NCBI RefSeq assembly: GCF_900142535.1 | Contig: NZ_FRBE01000001.1 | Location: 124,001-188,000, forward strand | DNA: 64,000 nt | Direction of reading: 5' to 3' | Origin: Fibrobacter sp. UWEL | GTDB taxonomy: Bacteria; Fibrobacterota; Fibrobacteria; Fibrobacterales; Fibrobacteraceae | In this document: positions 51,620-60,464 of the stretch, in pieces | Layout: every line of letters starts with the position of its first letter | Numbering within the stretch: position 1 is the stretch's first letter | Notes under the pieces: model-generated | Database searches by the model: none | What the model was told of the DNA's origin: nothing | The model's input: the letters and a program-made list of their open reading frames with translations, nothing else | Translations under genes and position numbers: made by a program

Positions 51620-54600
51620 ATGTGGAAAGTTAAAGGTGCTGTTCGCTACTTTTTGTCCATCCTTGCAACGACCTTTGTGCAGATGGCTGTGTTTATTTAC
51701 GCCCAGAAGATTCTTTCCGGCTCTTTTGCCGACGCCGCCAGCGGTCAGACCTGGCAGAACTTCATGCTGCAGATTTTCTTCATCGCCCCTTATGTGGTGA
51801 TGGTCTTCTTCGCAGGTTTCTTCACCAATAAGTTCTCCAAGAATAAGGTGCTGGCCTGGTCTTCACTGATGATGACCGCCTTTATTATCGCCCAGTCGGT
51901 GCTTGTGACCTGCGGCGTTCCCCGTGTGGCCTTCTGGCTTTCTATCGGATTGAGCTGTGGCTTTGCCATTCATAGTGCTGCCAAGTACGGTATCGTGAAG
52001 GAAATGTTTGGTGTTCGTAACTTGAGCTACGCCAACGCCTTCCTGCAGATCTTTAGCCTGATTGGTTTGATTCTTGCTTCCTGGTTCGTGATTGTGGGTG
52101 TGAACTTGATTGATGTGGCCCAGCTGAAGAACTATGAAGCGGTCCACCGCATTACCTCTCATTCTGTAGTGATTCCCTGGATTGTGACAGGCGTTAGTGT
52201 TTTGGGTACGGTGGCAAGCTTCCTAGTTCCCAAGGTCAAGTATGAAAACAAGAACGTGAATATGTCCAAGGTGAAGAAGCACCTGAGCCTGGGCTGGCGC
52301 GTTCCCACCCTTCGTGCATCCATTATCGCTCTGTCCATGTTCTGGGCCTTGGCTCAGGTGTTCGTCTTGATGTTCCAGGATGTTTCTGGCTCTCATACCA
52401 TCAATATGATGAGCACCTTTATGCCTTTTGCTGTTGCAGGCCTCATGGTGGGCGCTATCTTTGCCGCTTCCCGCTCCAAGGACTTTATTGAAACGGGCTT
52501 TATCCCTATGGGCATGGTGGGCGTGTCCGTGTGCATGTTCTTCGTGCCGTTTTTGGTCCATCCGGCCGCTCTTATTGTACTTTATTCTTTGATTGGCTTC
52601 TTCGGCGGTATTTTCCTGGTGCCGGTGAATGCCTTGCTCCAGTACAATACCCGTCCCAATAATTCCGGTTCCGTACTTGCTTTTGCCAACTTGATTCAGG
52701 CTGTGGTCCTGATCTTGTTCCTGTTCCTCTACTCCTTCATGGTCCACTATACGGAAATCCGTCCCCAGCTTTATTTCCTGGGTCTGGGTATTATTTCTGC
52801 GGTTGTGTTCTTCTGGACCATCTCCAACTTGCCTCAGGCAACGGTCCGTACTCTGCTGCGTCTGGTGTTTAACCGTTATCGCATTCGTGTTCAGGGCGTT
52901 CAGAACATTCCTAACGAAGGTCCGGTGCTGTTGGTGGGTAACCATCATAGCTTTATTGACTGGGCCATGATCCAGATGGCATCTCCTCGTCCCTTGTGCA
53001 TTGCTAGCAATAAGGACCATTTCGAACGTTGGTACCTCCGCGCAATCCTGAAGCGCTTGGGTATGATCCGTATTGACAATCGCCATCCCGCAACCGCCAT
53101 GGAAAAGATCCATGAGGCTCTTCTTGCGGGTAAGGCTGTGGTGATTTTCCCCACTGGTGAAGTTTCCAAGTCTCCTCATGTGGAACCGTTTAACATTGAT
53201 TATTCCAAGGCTATTGAAGGTACGGAAGCCTCCATCATCCCGTTCTACATCCAGGGCCTTTGGGGTTCCAACTTCAGCTATAGTGGCTCCGATATGTATG
53301 GCGCCTCCTCTGACCGCGCCGTTACCGTAGCCTTCGGTGAATCTATTCCTGCCACCACACCTCCTAACGAGGTTCGTGCTATTGTTCGTAAGGTTTCTAT
53401 CGACGCCTGGAAGTATGCGGTGGACTATACCCGCCCGATTGCCGACTCCTGGATTCGTACCTGCAAGCGCTATGTGAAGAATGGCCCTGCCATCTATAGC
53501 CCCGATGGAGGTCACCTTTCTGGCTTTAAGCTGATGGGTGCCGTGATGGCTTTCCGCGGTCTTCTCAAGAAGAAGCTGGGTAAGAAGGAACAGAATATCG
53601 GTATTATGTTGCCGCCTAGCCCTGCGGGTGTCATCGTGAACCTAGCCCTCTGGGTCATGGGTAAGACCAACGTCAACCTGAACTACACTTCCTCTGTAGA
53701 CAACGTAAAGTTCTGCTGTGACAAGGCGGACGTACAGACCGTGATTACCAGCCGTCAGTTCGTAGAAAAACTGAAGGGCCGCGGTAACGATTATTCCCAG
53801 GTGGCTTCCGACAAGGTTCGTTTGTTCTATGCGGAAGACCTGATGAAGGAAATTCCCAAGGCAAAGATTGCCTTCTTCCTGGTCCTGTGCATCATTATGC
53901 CGTCCTGGCTCATTCGTATGGTGTTCTGCAAGCGCACCTCCATGAATAGCAATGCGGTAATCGTGTTCAGTTCTGGTTCCGAAGGTACTCCTAAGGGGGT
54001 TGAACTGACCCAGCGTAACCTGATGGGCAATATCCAGCAGTTGGCATGTATCTTGAACGTGAGCCGCGGTGACGTGATGCTTTCTGAATTGCCGCTGTTC
54101 CATAGCTTTGGCCTGACGGTGACCACCTTGCTGAACTTGACCGAAGGTTGCCCCATTGTGGCGGTTGCTGACCCCACGGACGTGAAGACCATGGCCCGCG
54201 TCTGCTGCGAATTCCATGTGTCCCTCATGGTGGCAACGCCTACCTTCCTGAGAGCATTTACGGTTAGCCGCTATGTCCATCCCTTGGTCTTTAAGTCTGT
54301 TCGTCTGATTATTGCCGGCGCAGAAGCCATGCGTCCGGAACTGTCTACAGCATTCCGCCTGAAGTTCGGTAAGGAAGTGCTGGAAGGTTACGGCTGTACG
54401 GAAACCGCTCCGGTGGCCTCTACCAATACGGAAAACACCTTGATGAATGACTATACCACCTTGCAGGTCAATAACAAGCCTGGTACGGTGGGACCCGCAC
54501 TTCCGGGCACTCAGTTCCTCATTGTGGATCCGGACACCAATGAACCGCTGCCTACGGGTGAAGCGGGCATGATCTTGATTGGTGGCTGCCAGGTGATGAA

Positions 54601-55048
54601 GGGCTACCTGAAGGATCCGGATCGTACTAATAGCGCCATCATCGTTAAGGATGGTACTCGCTACTATCGTACCGGCGACAAGGGCTTCCTGGATGAAGAC
54701 GGCTTCCTGACTATTGTGGACCGCTACAGCCGATTTGCAAAGCTGGGTGGCGAAATGGTGAGCTTGGGTGCTGTGGAAAAGAAGATTCAGGACACCAAGG
54801 TTCTGGAAGGTTATGATTACTTGATCACCACCGTTCCCGATGCCGCCAAGGGTGAAAAGATCGTTCTACTCTATCAGGGTGATAAGGAGCCGAAACAGCT
54901 TCTCTCTGAATTGCGTTCCGGCGACTTCCCGCCCATTATGTTGCCCTCTGCTGCATTCCCGGTGGAAAAGGTTCCCAAGCTGGGTACCGGCAAGGCGGAC
55001 TTTACTACCGCCAAGAAGGTGGCTCGCGAATTGATGGGGATTAAGTAA
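51620..55048 (+). CDS. MFS-PlsC-acyl-CoA synthetase fusion (Aas/LplT-like)
   Basis: The 1142-residue protein joins three modules. An MFS transporter (1-400, about 12 spans) resembles the lysophospholipid flippase LplT. A PlsC acyltransferase (415-640) has the H-x4-D motif at His442-Asp447 in GNHHSFIDW and FPTGEVSKSP. An AMP-forming acyl-ACP/CoA synthetase (650-1142) has VFSSGSEGTPKGVELT, EGYGCTETAP and YRTGDKG. It probably imports lysophospholipids and re-acylates them for membrane repair. SD GAGGT precedes ATG. The next gene follows by 11 bp. Confidence 0.94.
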   Translation: MWKVKGAVRYFLSILATTFVQMAVFIYAQKILSGSFADAASGQTWQNFMLQIFFIAPYVVMVFFAGFFTNKFSKNKVLAWSSLMMTAFIIAQSVLVTCGVPRVAFWLSIGLSCGFAIHSAAKYGIVKEMFGVRNLSYANAFLQIFSLIGLILASWFVIVGVNLIDVAQLKNYEAVHRITSHSVVIPWIVTGVSVLGTVASFLVPKVKYENKNVNMSKVKKHLSLGWRVPTLRASIIALSMFWALAQVFVLMFQDVSGSHTINMMSTFMPFAVAGLMVGAIFAASRSKDFIETGFIPMGMVGVSVCMFFVPFLVHPAALIVLYSLIGFFGGIFLVPVNALLQYNTRPNNSGSVLAFANLIQAVVLILFLFLYSFMVHYTEIRPQLYFLGLGIISAVVFFWTISNLPQATVRTLLRLVFNRYRIRVQGVQNIPNEGPVLLVGNHHSFIDWAMIQMASPRPLCIASNKDHFERWYLRAILKRLGMIRIDNRHPATAMEKIHEALLAGKAVVIFPTGEVSKSPHVEPFNIDYSKAIEGTEASIIPFYIQGLWGSNFSYSGSDMYGASSDRAVTVAFGESIPATTPPNEVRAIVRKVSIDAWKYAVDYTRPIADSWIRTCKRYVKNGPAIYSPDGGHLSGFKLMGAVMAFRGLLKKKLGKKEQNIGIMLPPSPAGVIVNLALWVMGKTNVNLNYTSSVDNVKFCCDKADVQTVITSRQFVEKLKGRGNDYSQVASDKVRLFYAEDLMKEIPKAKIAFFLVLCIIMPSWLIRMVFCKRTSMNSNAVIVFSSGSEGTPKGVELTQRNLMGNIQQLACILNVSRGDVMLSELPLFHSFGLTVTTLLNLTEGCPIVAVADPTDVKTMARVCCEFHVSLMVATPTFLRAFTVSRYVHPLVFKSVRLIIAGAEAMRPELSTAFRLKFGKEVLEGYGCTETAPVASTNTENTLMNDYTTLQVNNKPGTVGPALPGTQFLIVDPDTNEPLPTGEAGMILIGGCQVMKGYLKDPDRTNSAIIVKDGTRYYRTGDKGFLDEDGFLTIVDRYSRFAKLGGEMVSLGAVEKKIQDTKVLEGYDYLITTVPDAAKGEKIVLLYQGDKEPKQLLSELRSGDFPPIMLPSAAFPVEKVPKLGTGKADFTTAKKVARELMGIK

Positions 55049-55059
55049 GGGGCCGGAGA

Positions 55060-55959
55060 ATGAAGGGTTTATCACCAATAAGAACTGCTCGCGTGATTGC
55101 CGGAGCCTTTGCGATTTCCGGCGGTATCCTGCTGACTGTATGCCTGCTGCTGATGAAACTGCTGGGTTTTCTCCCGATGGCTCAGGGAATGGTCCGCGAT
55201 GGACTCGCTCTGTACAATAGTTTCTCTGGACGTCTGGCGGTATCCAATATTGCGGGCCACAAGGAATTGCTGGAACAGTTGAACAACATGAAACATTTGC
55301 TTCCTTCCGACGCTTTGGTAGGGACGATTCATGTGGTGTTGGTAGTTCTTGTTGTGGTGGCCGCTCTTATTCTTGCCGCTGCCGTACTGGGATTGGTAAG
55401 ACCTTCCTTGATGATTTCCATTATGCTGAAGATTAAACTCCTTTCCGTGGTGGATGAAAACGGCCAGGAAGAAGTGGATAATGGCATTGCCGTCATGATG
55501 GAAAAGCTGGGGAATGTGAAACTGAAAACACTTGCTATTCCCGGCGCTATTGTTGCGGGCCTTGTTGTAGTGGGCTTTAGTATTTATGGTATCTCCAGAC
55601 TTACTGCTCCCACTCCAGAAGAATTGCTGGTGGATTTGGAACAGAAAGCTACGGAGTACGTGACGGCCCAGAAGGCTTTCTTTGGAAAGAGCAAGAGGAT
55701 CGGCTACGCAACGGACCTTTCTCTTCCGGAGTCTGCGGAAACGGATGCTTTTGAGTACAAAATAACGGACAACCGTTTTACTGCAACGAACCGCGTTGAA
55801 TTGTACGGTTGCGCTGTTGGAAACGTCTGGACGGTGTCTTCCTATGCAGATGGCGTGTTCAGCAAGGAACTGAAATTCTCCAGAAAGCCTCCTCAGGATC
55901 CTGCATGCGCAAAACTTTTGCCGGACTTTAAGAACGTGGGACGGGCGAGAAAACGCTAG
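55060..55959 (+). CDS. Membrane protein of unknown function downstream of the Aas-like gene
   Basis: The 299-residue protein has three predicted spans (about 11-35, 88-112, 163-183). The C-terminal 115 residues, probably periplasmic, have two Cys that could form a disulfide (YGCAVGN and DPACAKLL) and start with TEYVTAQKAFFGKSKRIGYA, resembling the globular head of type IV pilin-like proteins. A good SD (GGAGA) precedes ATG. Close spacing suggests a role with phospholipid recycling, but that is only context. Confidence 0.75.
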   Translation: MKGLSPIRTARVIAGAFAISGGILLTVCLLLMKLLGFLPMAQGMVRDGLALYNSFSGRLAVSNIAGHKELLEQLNNMKHLLPSDALVGTIHVVLVVLVVVAALILAAAVLGLVRPSLMISIMLKIKLLSVVDENGQEEVDNGIAVMMEKLGNVKLKTLAIPGAIVAGLVVVGFSIYGISRLTAPTPEELLVDLEQKATEYVTAQKAFFGKSKRIGYATDLSLPESAETDAFEYKITDNRFTATNRVELYGCAVGNVWTVSSYADGVFSKELKFSRKPPQDPACAKLLPDFKNVGRARKR

Positions 55960-55984
55960 AACCTTGTGGAAATTTCTGAATGAA

Positions 55985-56020
55985 AAAGACCCGCTGGAGG
56001 TAAACTCTAGCGGGCCTTTT
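55985..56020. terminator. Bidirectional terminator between convergent gene and tRNA-Arg
   Basis: CCCGCTGGAG (55990-55999) pairs with CTCTAGCGGG (56005-56014, one wobble on the plus strand), with A-run before and T-run after. Confidence 0.88.
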
Positions 56021-56022
56021 CA

Positions 56023-56095
56023 TACCCGGGCCGCGACTCGAACGCGGAGCTAATTCTTAGGAGGAACTCGTTTTATCCCGTTAAACTACCCAGGC
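56023..56095 (-). tRNA. tRNA-Arg (CCT)
   Basis: The minus strand folds as a cloverleaf: acceptor GCCTGGG with CCCGGGT (two wobble pairs), D stem GTTT/AAAC, anticodon stem AGTTC/GAATT with loop CTCCTAA, and T arm CCGCG-TTCGAGT-CGCGG. The anticodon is CCT, reading AGG. CCA is not encoded. Confidence 0.93.
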
Positions 56096-56172
56096 AACAA
56101 CTATGGGCGTCCTACAAGGTAAGATGGCCATAAGCGGAAACAAATATAGTATTATTTTTTTATCTTTTGGTT

Positions 56173-57783
56173 GTGAATAAAAAATACGTCCCCTTTATTG
56201 TGATTTTCTCCCTGCTGCTACTGTTGCCGTTTACGGTGCAGACTGTGGCGGATTTGCGTGGCGAGAAGCGTTTTGTTTCTTTTGATATTTTTAAGGATGT
56301 GGTGTACACGCCTTTCAAGAGGGAATCCTCCATGAATGAGGGGGCTGCCAAGCTGGACAATACCTGGCGTAGCGCTCGTGAAGCTATTGCTGGTGGTACT
56401 GATGCTGCCGAGGCCTTGGAACCTGTGATTGCGGCTCTTTCTGACTTGGAAGCGGTTGCCTTGACTGTGAATTCTTTTGCCCAGCTGGACTCCGCGGAAG
56501 CGGATTACAAGCTCTTGAAAAGTGCGGACACATTGTTGGCTGCTCTGGAAGATGAACCGGAAAGCTTCCCTCAGGTGGATTCTGTCCTGAAGTCTGTAAT
56601 CAATCGTTTTGGCGAATATTCCCTGGCTCGCATTTTTGGCGGAGTCAAGTATTATGGGATTTGGCAGGGTAAGTATCTGCGCGCTTTTGAAAAGAAGGTG
56701 GAAGATGAAAACGCCCTGGTGCTGGCTATGCGCCCTAAGTACCAACTGGCGGTTTGGACGCTTTTCAGTGACCCAGGCGAAAAGGTCGTCCTAGGTGATA
56801 AGCAGCAGGAGGGTGATCGCTGGTTATTTTATAGGCAAGATGTGGAATTTCTGGTCCGTCCGTCTCCCTTCGATGTGCGTGCGGCTAAACTGGACAACCC
56901 GCTGGAAGCCGTTACTAAGTTCCGCGACCAGCTGAAGGCCAAGGGTGTGGAACTGCTGGTGGTTGTGGTGCCGGGCAAGCCCTCCATCTATCCGGAACGT
57001 CTCACGGGCGTCCAGAGCGATTCTTATACTGCAGGACACGGCAAGAAGATGTTGGATACTCTCGCTTCCCTGGGGTTCAACACGGTGGATCTGTATTCCC
57101 CCCTGTGGGCGGCTAAGTCAGATGACAACAAGCTGGGCGCACTCTACCTGAATGATGATACCCACTGGACTCCGCGCGGTGCAGAACTTGCCGCCGAAGT
57201 GATTGCAAAGAAAGTCCAGCAGATGGGGGAGTCCGGTCTTGATCTGGGTGCCGCTAATATGGATTACGTGACCGCCGATAGCCTGGCGGATCGTATGGGC
57301 GATATCGGGGAAATGAGCGGCTTGAACAAGCACAATGTTTTCAAGATCCAGCAGGTGACGGGTCATGTGGTTTCTCAGCAGACAATCACAGAACGCGTGA
57401 TACCTCGTGTTGATTCCACTGTTGTTGACTCTGGCTCTGTAGCATCTGTAGATACTGCTGCTCGGGATTCTGTGGTATATGACACCACCCGCGTTCCTTT
57501 TAAGGATGATTTCCGTAAGGCAAAAATCTTGATTTTGGGTGACAGCTTCAGCCGCATTTACCAGACGGATGCGCCGGTGAACGCTGGCTGGATCGCCCAT
57601 TTTGCAAAGAACATGAATCGTCCGGTGGCAAGTATCGTCAGCGATGGCGGTGCAAGTACGTTGGTCCGCGAAAAGCTGGCTCGTAAGGCTGGTGTGCTGA
57701 AGGGTAAGAAACTCCTCATCTGGGAATTTGTGGAGCGAGACCTGCGCTTCGGAGCCGAAGGCTGGAAGGACGTAGATTTTTAG
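56173..57783 (+). CDS. AlgX/AlgJ-like SGNH-fold protein, exported or membrane-anchored
   Basis: One N-terminal span or signal (VPFIVIFSLLLLLPFTV) is followed by a helical region and then an AlgX/AlgJ-type SGNH-like domain. VVVPGKPSIYPERL, the DDTHWTPRGAELAAE catalytic-like His, and ILGDSFSRIY with GDSFS Ser are visible. Such proteins acetylate exopolysaccharides in the periplasm. The usual MBOAT partner is not next to it. Start GTG 56173 is tentative; TTG 56167 is possible and no SD is clear. Confidence 0.85.
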   Translation: MNKKYVPFIVIFSLLLLLPFTVQTVADLRGEKRFVSFDIFKDVVYTPFKRESSMNEGAAKLDNTWRSAREAIAGGTDAAEALEPVIAALSDLEAVALTVNSFAQLDSAEADYKLLKSADTLLAALEDEPESFPQVDSVLKSVINRFGEYSLARIFGGVKYYGIWQGKYLRAFEKKVEDENALVLAMRPKYQLAVWTLFSDPGEKVVLGDKQQEGDRWLFYRQDVEFLVRPSPFDVRAAKLDNPLEAVTKFRDQLKAKGVELLVVVVPGKPSIYPERLTGVQSDSYTAGHGKKMLDTLASLGFNTVDLYSPLWAAKSDDNKLGALYLNDDTHWTPRGAELAAEVIAKKVQQMGESGLDLGAANMDYVTADSLADRMGDIGEMSGLNKHNVFKIQQVTGHVVSQQTITERVIPRVDSTVVDSGSVASVDTAARDSVVYDTTRVPFKDDFRKAKILILGDSFSRIYQTDAPVNAGWIAHFAKNMNRPVASIVSDGGASTLVREKLARKAGVLKGKKLLIWEFVERDLRFGAEGWKDVDF

Positions 57784-57852
57784 ATATGAATTATGAATTA
57801 CGAGTTTCGAATTAAGAATCACTAATTACGAACTATTTATTTTGGATTTTTT

Positions 57853-58113
57853 ATGGCAAGACATGGAACTCCCACTCCGGGGCAGGCAATTTTGGAAGGT
57901 ATCGAATGGCTCAAGATGGACAAGGCTGAATTTGGCCGCCGTCTTGGTGTAACGCCCGAGGTGCTGGAAGCTCTTATTGCTGGTACTCAGACTATTACGC
58001 CAGAGCTCGCTTCTGCATTGGAATCTGTAACGGGTAGCCCCGCTGCATACTGGAGAATGCTGGATCGCAAGTCCCGTCAGGCTTCTGCCGCAGCCCCCTC
58101 TGAAAACGCTTAA
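57853..58113 (+). CDS. HigA-like helix-turn-helix protein without a toxin partner
   Basis: The 86-residue protein opens with the HigA/VapI-type pattern TPGQAILEGIEWLKMDKAEF, then an HTH (GRRLGVTPEVLEALIAG) and the family-typical SPAAYWRMLDRKSRQ. No HigB-type toxin gene is adjacent. It ends 8 bp before the PmbA/TldE gene, hence probably co-transcribed. It may be a stand-alone regulator of that gene. Confidence 0.87.
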   Translation: MARHGTPTPGQAILEGIEWLKMDKAEFGRRLGVTPEVLEALIAGTQTITPELASALESVTGSPAAYWRMLDRKSRQASAAAPSENA

Positions 58114-58121
58114 GGTTTTTT

Positions 58122-59450
58122 ATGAATATTGTTGATGCTGTCTCCTACATGTGTGATTTGGCCAAGGGTCAGGCTGAACAGTTTGATGTAATCGCTAGCA
58201 CCTCTCATTCTGAAGGCTTGTCCGTCTTTCAGGGCAAGGTTCAGAATACTGAAATTTCTGATTCCGTAGGTCTTGGCGTCCGTGTGATTAAGGATGGTCA
58301 TCCGGGTTATGCCCATACGGAACGTTTGACGAAGGATGCCATTGCCCAGACCTTGAAGGATGCTCTTTGCCACACCCAGTGGACCGAGACCATCGACATT
58401 ACTTTGCCCAACGCAGTGGAAGTTCCGAATACTTATCCTAACTACAATCCGGCCTTGGAATCCTTGACTCTCCAGCAGATGAAGGATTTCTGTATTGAAC
58501 TGGAAAAGCTGACCTTTGCAAAGTCCAAGGACATCGAAAACATTCCTTACCTGGGCGCAGACATGAATTCCGCTTCTTCCGTCATTGCCAATAATACGGG
58601 CCTGATGTACAAGGGTAAGTCCAATTACGCCGCCGTAGGCGCTGGCGCTGTTGCATCTCGTGATGGAATCAAGAAGCTGGGCAATTACGTGAAGTCCGGT
58701 CGTGACTGGAATGAATTCTCCATGGATGAGGTTGCTTCCAAGGCTGCAGAATATGCAACGGAATTGTTTGGTGCCAAGAAGATTGAAGGCGGCAAGATTC
58801 CCGTAGTGTTTGATCAGCGTATTTCCGCTCGAATTCTTGGAATGTATACTTCGCCCTTTATCGCAGAAGCCATGCAGAAGGGACAGTCCCGCTTGGCAGG
58901 GAAGGAAGGCGAAAAGATCGCCGGCGAAAAGTTCTCCATCATTAACGACCCTATGGGCGATATGTTCCAGCATAAGATTCGCTTTGACTCCGAAGGCTGT
59001 GTCGCCAAGCGTGTGGACGTGGTAAAGAATGGAGTGTTCACTAGCGCGCTGTACAATCTGGAAACCGCCGCGAAGGCTGGCTGTGAAACTACGGGTAACG
59101 GTTCCCGTGATTTCGGCAGCAAGATGGGGACCTGCTTCAATAACTTGTTGGTACCTCCTGGAACCATGTCTACCGCAGAACTCTTGAAGTTGTTCCCCAA
59201 GTGCTTGCTGGTGGTCCGTCTGGAAGGTGGCTCCGGCTGTAACGCTGTAAGCGGTGAACTGTCCATGGGCGCTCACGGTTTCTGGTGCGAGAACGGTGTC
59301 ATTCAGCATCCGGTGGATGGCGTCACCTTGAGTGGAAACATCTTTGACATCTTCCAGAATATTGTGGAAGTGGGTAATGAATATAAGGATGCCTTCAGCT
59401 CCTATCAGGTGCCTGCTCTCGCGGTAAGCGAATTAAGCGTCAGCGTATAA
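58122..59450 (+). CDS. pmbA: TldD/PmbA-family metalloprotease homologue
   Basis: The 442-residue length and segments SEGLSVFQGKVQNTEISDSVGLGVRV, split as SEGLSVFQGK and SVGLGVRV, plus LYNLETAAKAGCETTGNG and GCNAVSGELSMGAHGFW, fit PmbA/TldE. It lacks the HExxxH zinc motif of the TldD partner, as is normal for TldE-type subunits. No tldD gene lies in the window. The pair processes peptides such as microcin B17 and antitoxin CcdA in Enterobacteria. A HigA-like regulator precedes it. Confidence 0.9.
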   Translation: MNIVDAVSYMCDLAKGQAEQFDVIASTSHSEGLSVFQGKVQNTEISDSVGLGVRVIKDGHPGYAHTERLTKDAIAQTLKDALCHTQWTETIDITLPNAVEVPNTYPNYNPALESLTLQQMKDFCIELEKLTFAKSKDIENIPYLGADMNSASSVIANNTGLMYKGKSNYAAVGAGAVASRDGIKKLGNYVKSGRDWNEFSMDEVASKAAEYATELFGAKKIEGGKIPVVFDQRISARILGMYTSPFIAEAMQKGQSRLAGKEGEKIAGEKFSIINDPMGDMFQHKIRFDSEGCVAKRVDVVKNGVFTSALYNLETAAKAGCETTGNGSRDFGSKMGTCFNNLLVPPGTMSTAELLKLFPKCLLVVRLEGGSGCNAVSGELSMGAHGFWCENGVIQHPVDGVTLSGNIFDIFQNIVEVGNEYKDAFSSYQVPALAVSELSVSV

Positions 59451-59475
59451 AAAAAGAGCCTTAGGGCTCTTTTTT
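59451..59475. terminator. Bidirectional intrinsic terminator after pmbA
   Basis: AAAAAGAGCC and GGCTCTTTTTT form the stem around TTAG directly after the pmbA stop codon. Confidence 0.88.
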
Positions 59476-59542
59476 ATTTATGAATTACGAGTTATGAGTT
59501 GTGATTCGCTAGTGTGAAAAAGTGCGACTTGATGGTGCTGCA

Positions 59543-60421
59543 CTAGTTTTCTGGCTTTGATGCTTTTTTCTGTTTCTCGCGATAGACTAGAATGATCATC
59601 CAGATGATGCCGGCGAGAATCATCAAGCTGCAGAGGGTTTGACCGCGGCTCATGCCAAACAGGTCGTTACGTCCCAGGTGGGCGTCGGACTTGCGGAAGA
59701 ATTCGATGAAGAAGCGGAACAGACCATAGCCCATGAGATACAGGCAGGGCATCTTATCCTTCAGGAACTGTACCTTGCGGAGGTTATACAAAATCACGAA
59801 CAGAACAATCCCCTCGAAGGTCATTTCGTAAAGTTGGCTGGGGTGGTGGAGGATGGGGTTTTCCACAAAGCTGTCGTGGGCAAGGGGGAAGTACATGCCA
59901 ATGGGGCTGGTGGTTACTTCACCGAAAAGTTCTCCGTTAATAAAATTGCCGAAACGACCCCAGGTGTAGGCCAGCGGGGCTACCATGAAGCCCACGTTCA
60001 AGCCTTTCCACACGTCCATCTTGTTCTTCTTCAGGCCGATGATGATGAAGATGATTCCAAGAATCAAACCGCCGTGGTAGCTCATTCCGGCGATGCCCGT
60101 GAAGTGGAAACCCATGGCGTCGTGGGTGACCGGCAGGATGATTTCGGAGGGATTGGCCAGGTAGTAGCCCGGCTTATAGAAGAATACGTAACCCAGGCGT
60201 GCGCCGATGATGATGCCTGCAATAATCCAGGTGAAGAGGCTGTCGATCTGATCCTTGGTAAAGCCAATCTTTTCCTTCTTGTTCACGTAGGTATAGGCGG
60301 CGTAGGCGGTGGCGAAGGCGAAAATGTACATGACGCCATACCATTTCACCTCGAAACTACCCAAGGCAAAGGCGGTGCCGTCCATATATGTGGGAATCAA
60401 GTTCCACCAAGATAATTCCAT
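59543..60421 (-). CDS. lgt: Prolipoprotein diacylglyceryl transferase
   Basis: Lgt adds diacylglycerol to the lipobox Cys of prolipoproteins, the first step of lipoprotein maturation. The 292-residue polytopic protein has the signature YTWGRFGNFINGELFGEVT, the MSYHGGLILG motif with catalytic His, and HPSQLYE. SD TAGGAG precedes ATG. Many lipoproteins in this window would be its substrates. It begins 43 bp after the PBP gene on the same strand. Confidence 0.96.
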   Translation of the reverse strand: MELSWWNLIPTYMDGTAFALGSFEVKWYGVMYIFAFATAYAAYTYVNKKEKIGFTKDQIDSLFTWIIAGIIIGARLGYVFFYKPGYYLANPSEIILPVTHDAMGFHFTGIAGMSYHGGLILGIIFIIIGLKKNKMDVWKGLNVGFMVAPLAYTWGRFGNFINGELFGEVTTSPIGMYFPLAHDSFVENPILHHPSQLYEMTFEGIVLFVILYNLRKVQFLKDKMPCLYLMGYGLFRFFIEFFRKSDAHLGRNDLFGMSRGQTLCSLMILAGIIWMIILVYREKQKKASKPEN

Positions 60422-60464
60422 GTTCTACTCCTATAAGGTTGGTGTATGAACCGACCCACTTAAA

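Noticed and set aside
57853-58113. HigBA toxin-antitoxin locus
   Set aside because: The antitoxin-like gene is flanked by an AlgX-like gene and pmbA; no HigB-sized toxin frame is adjacent on either strand.
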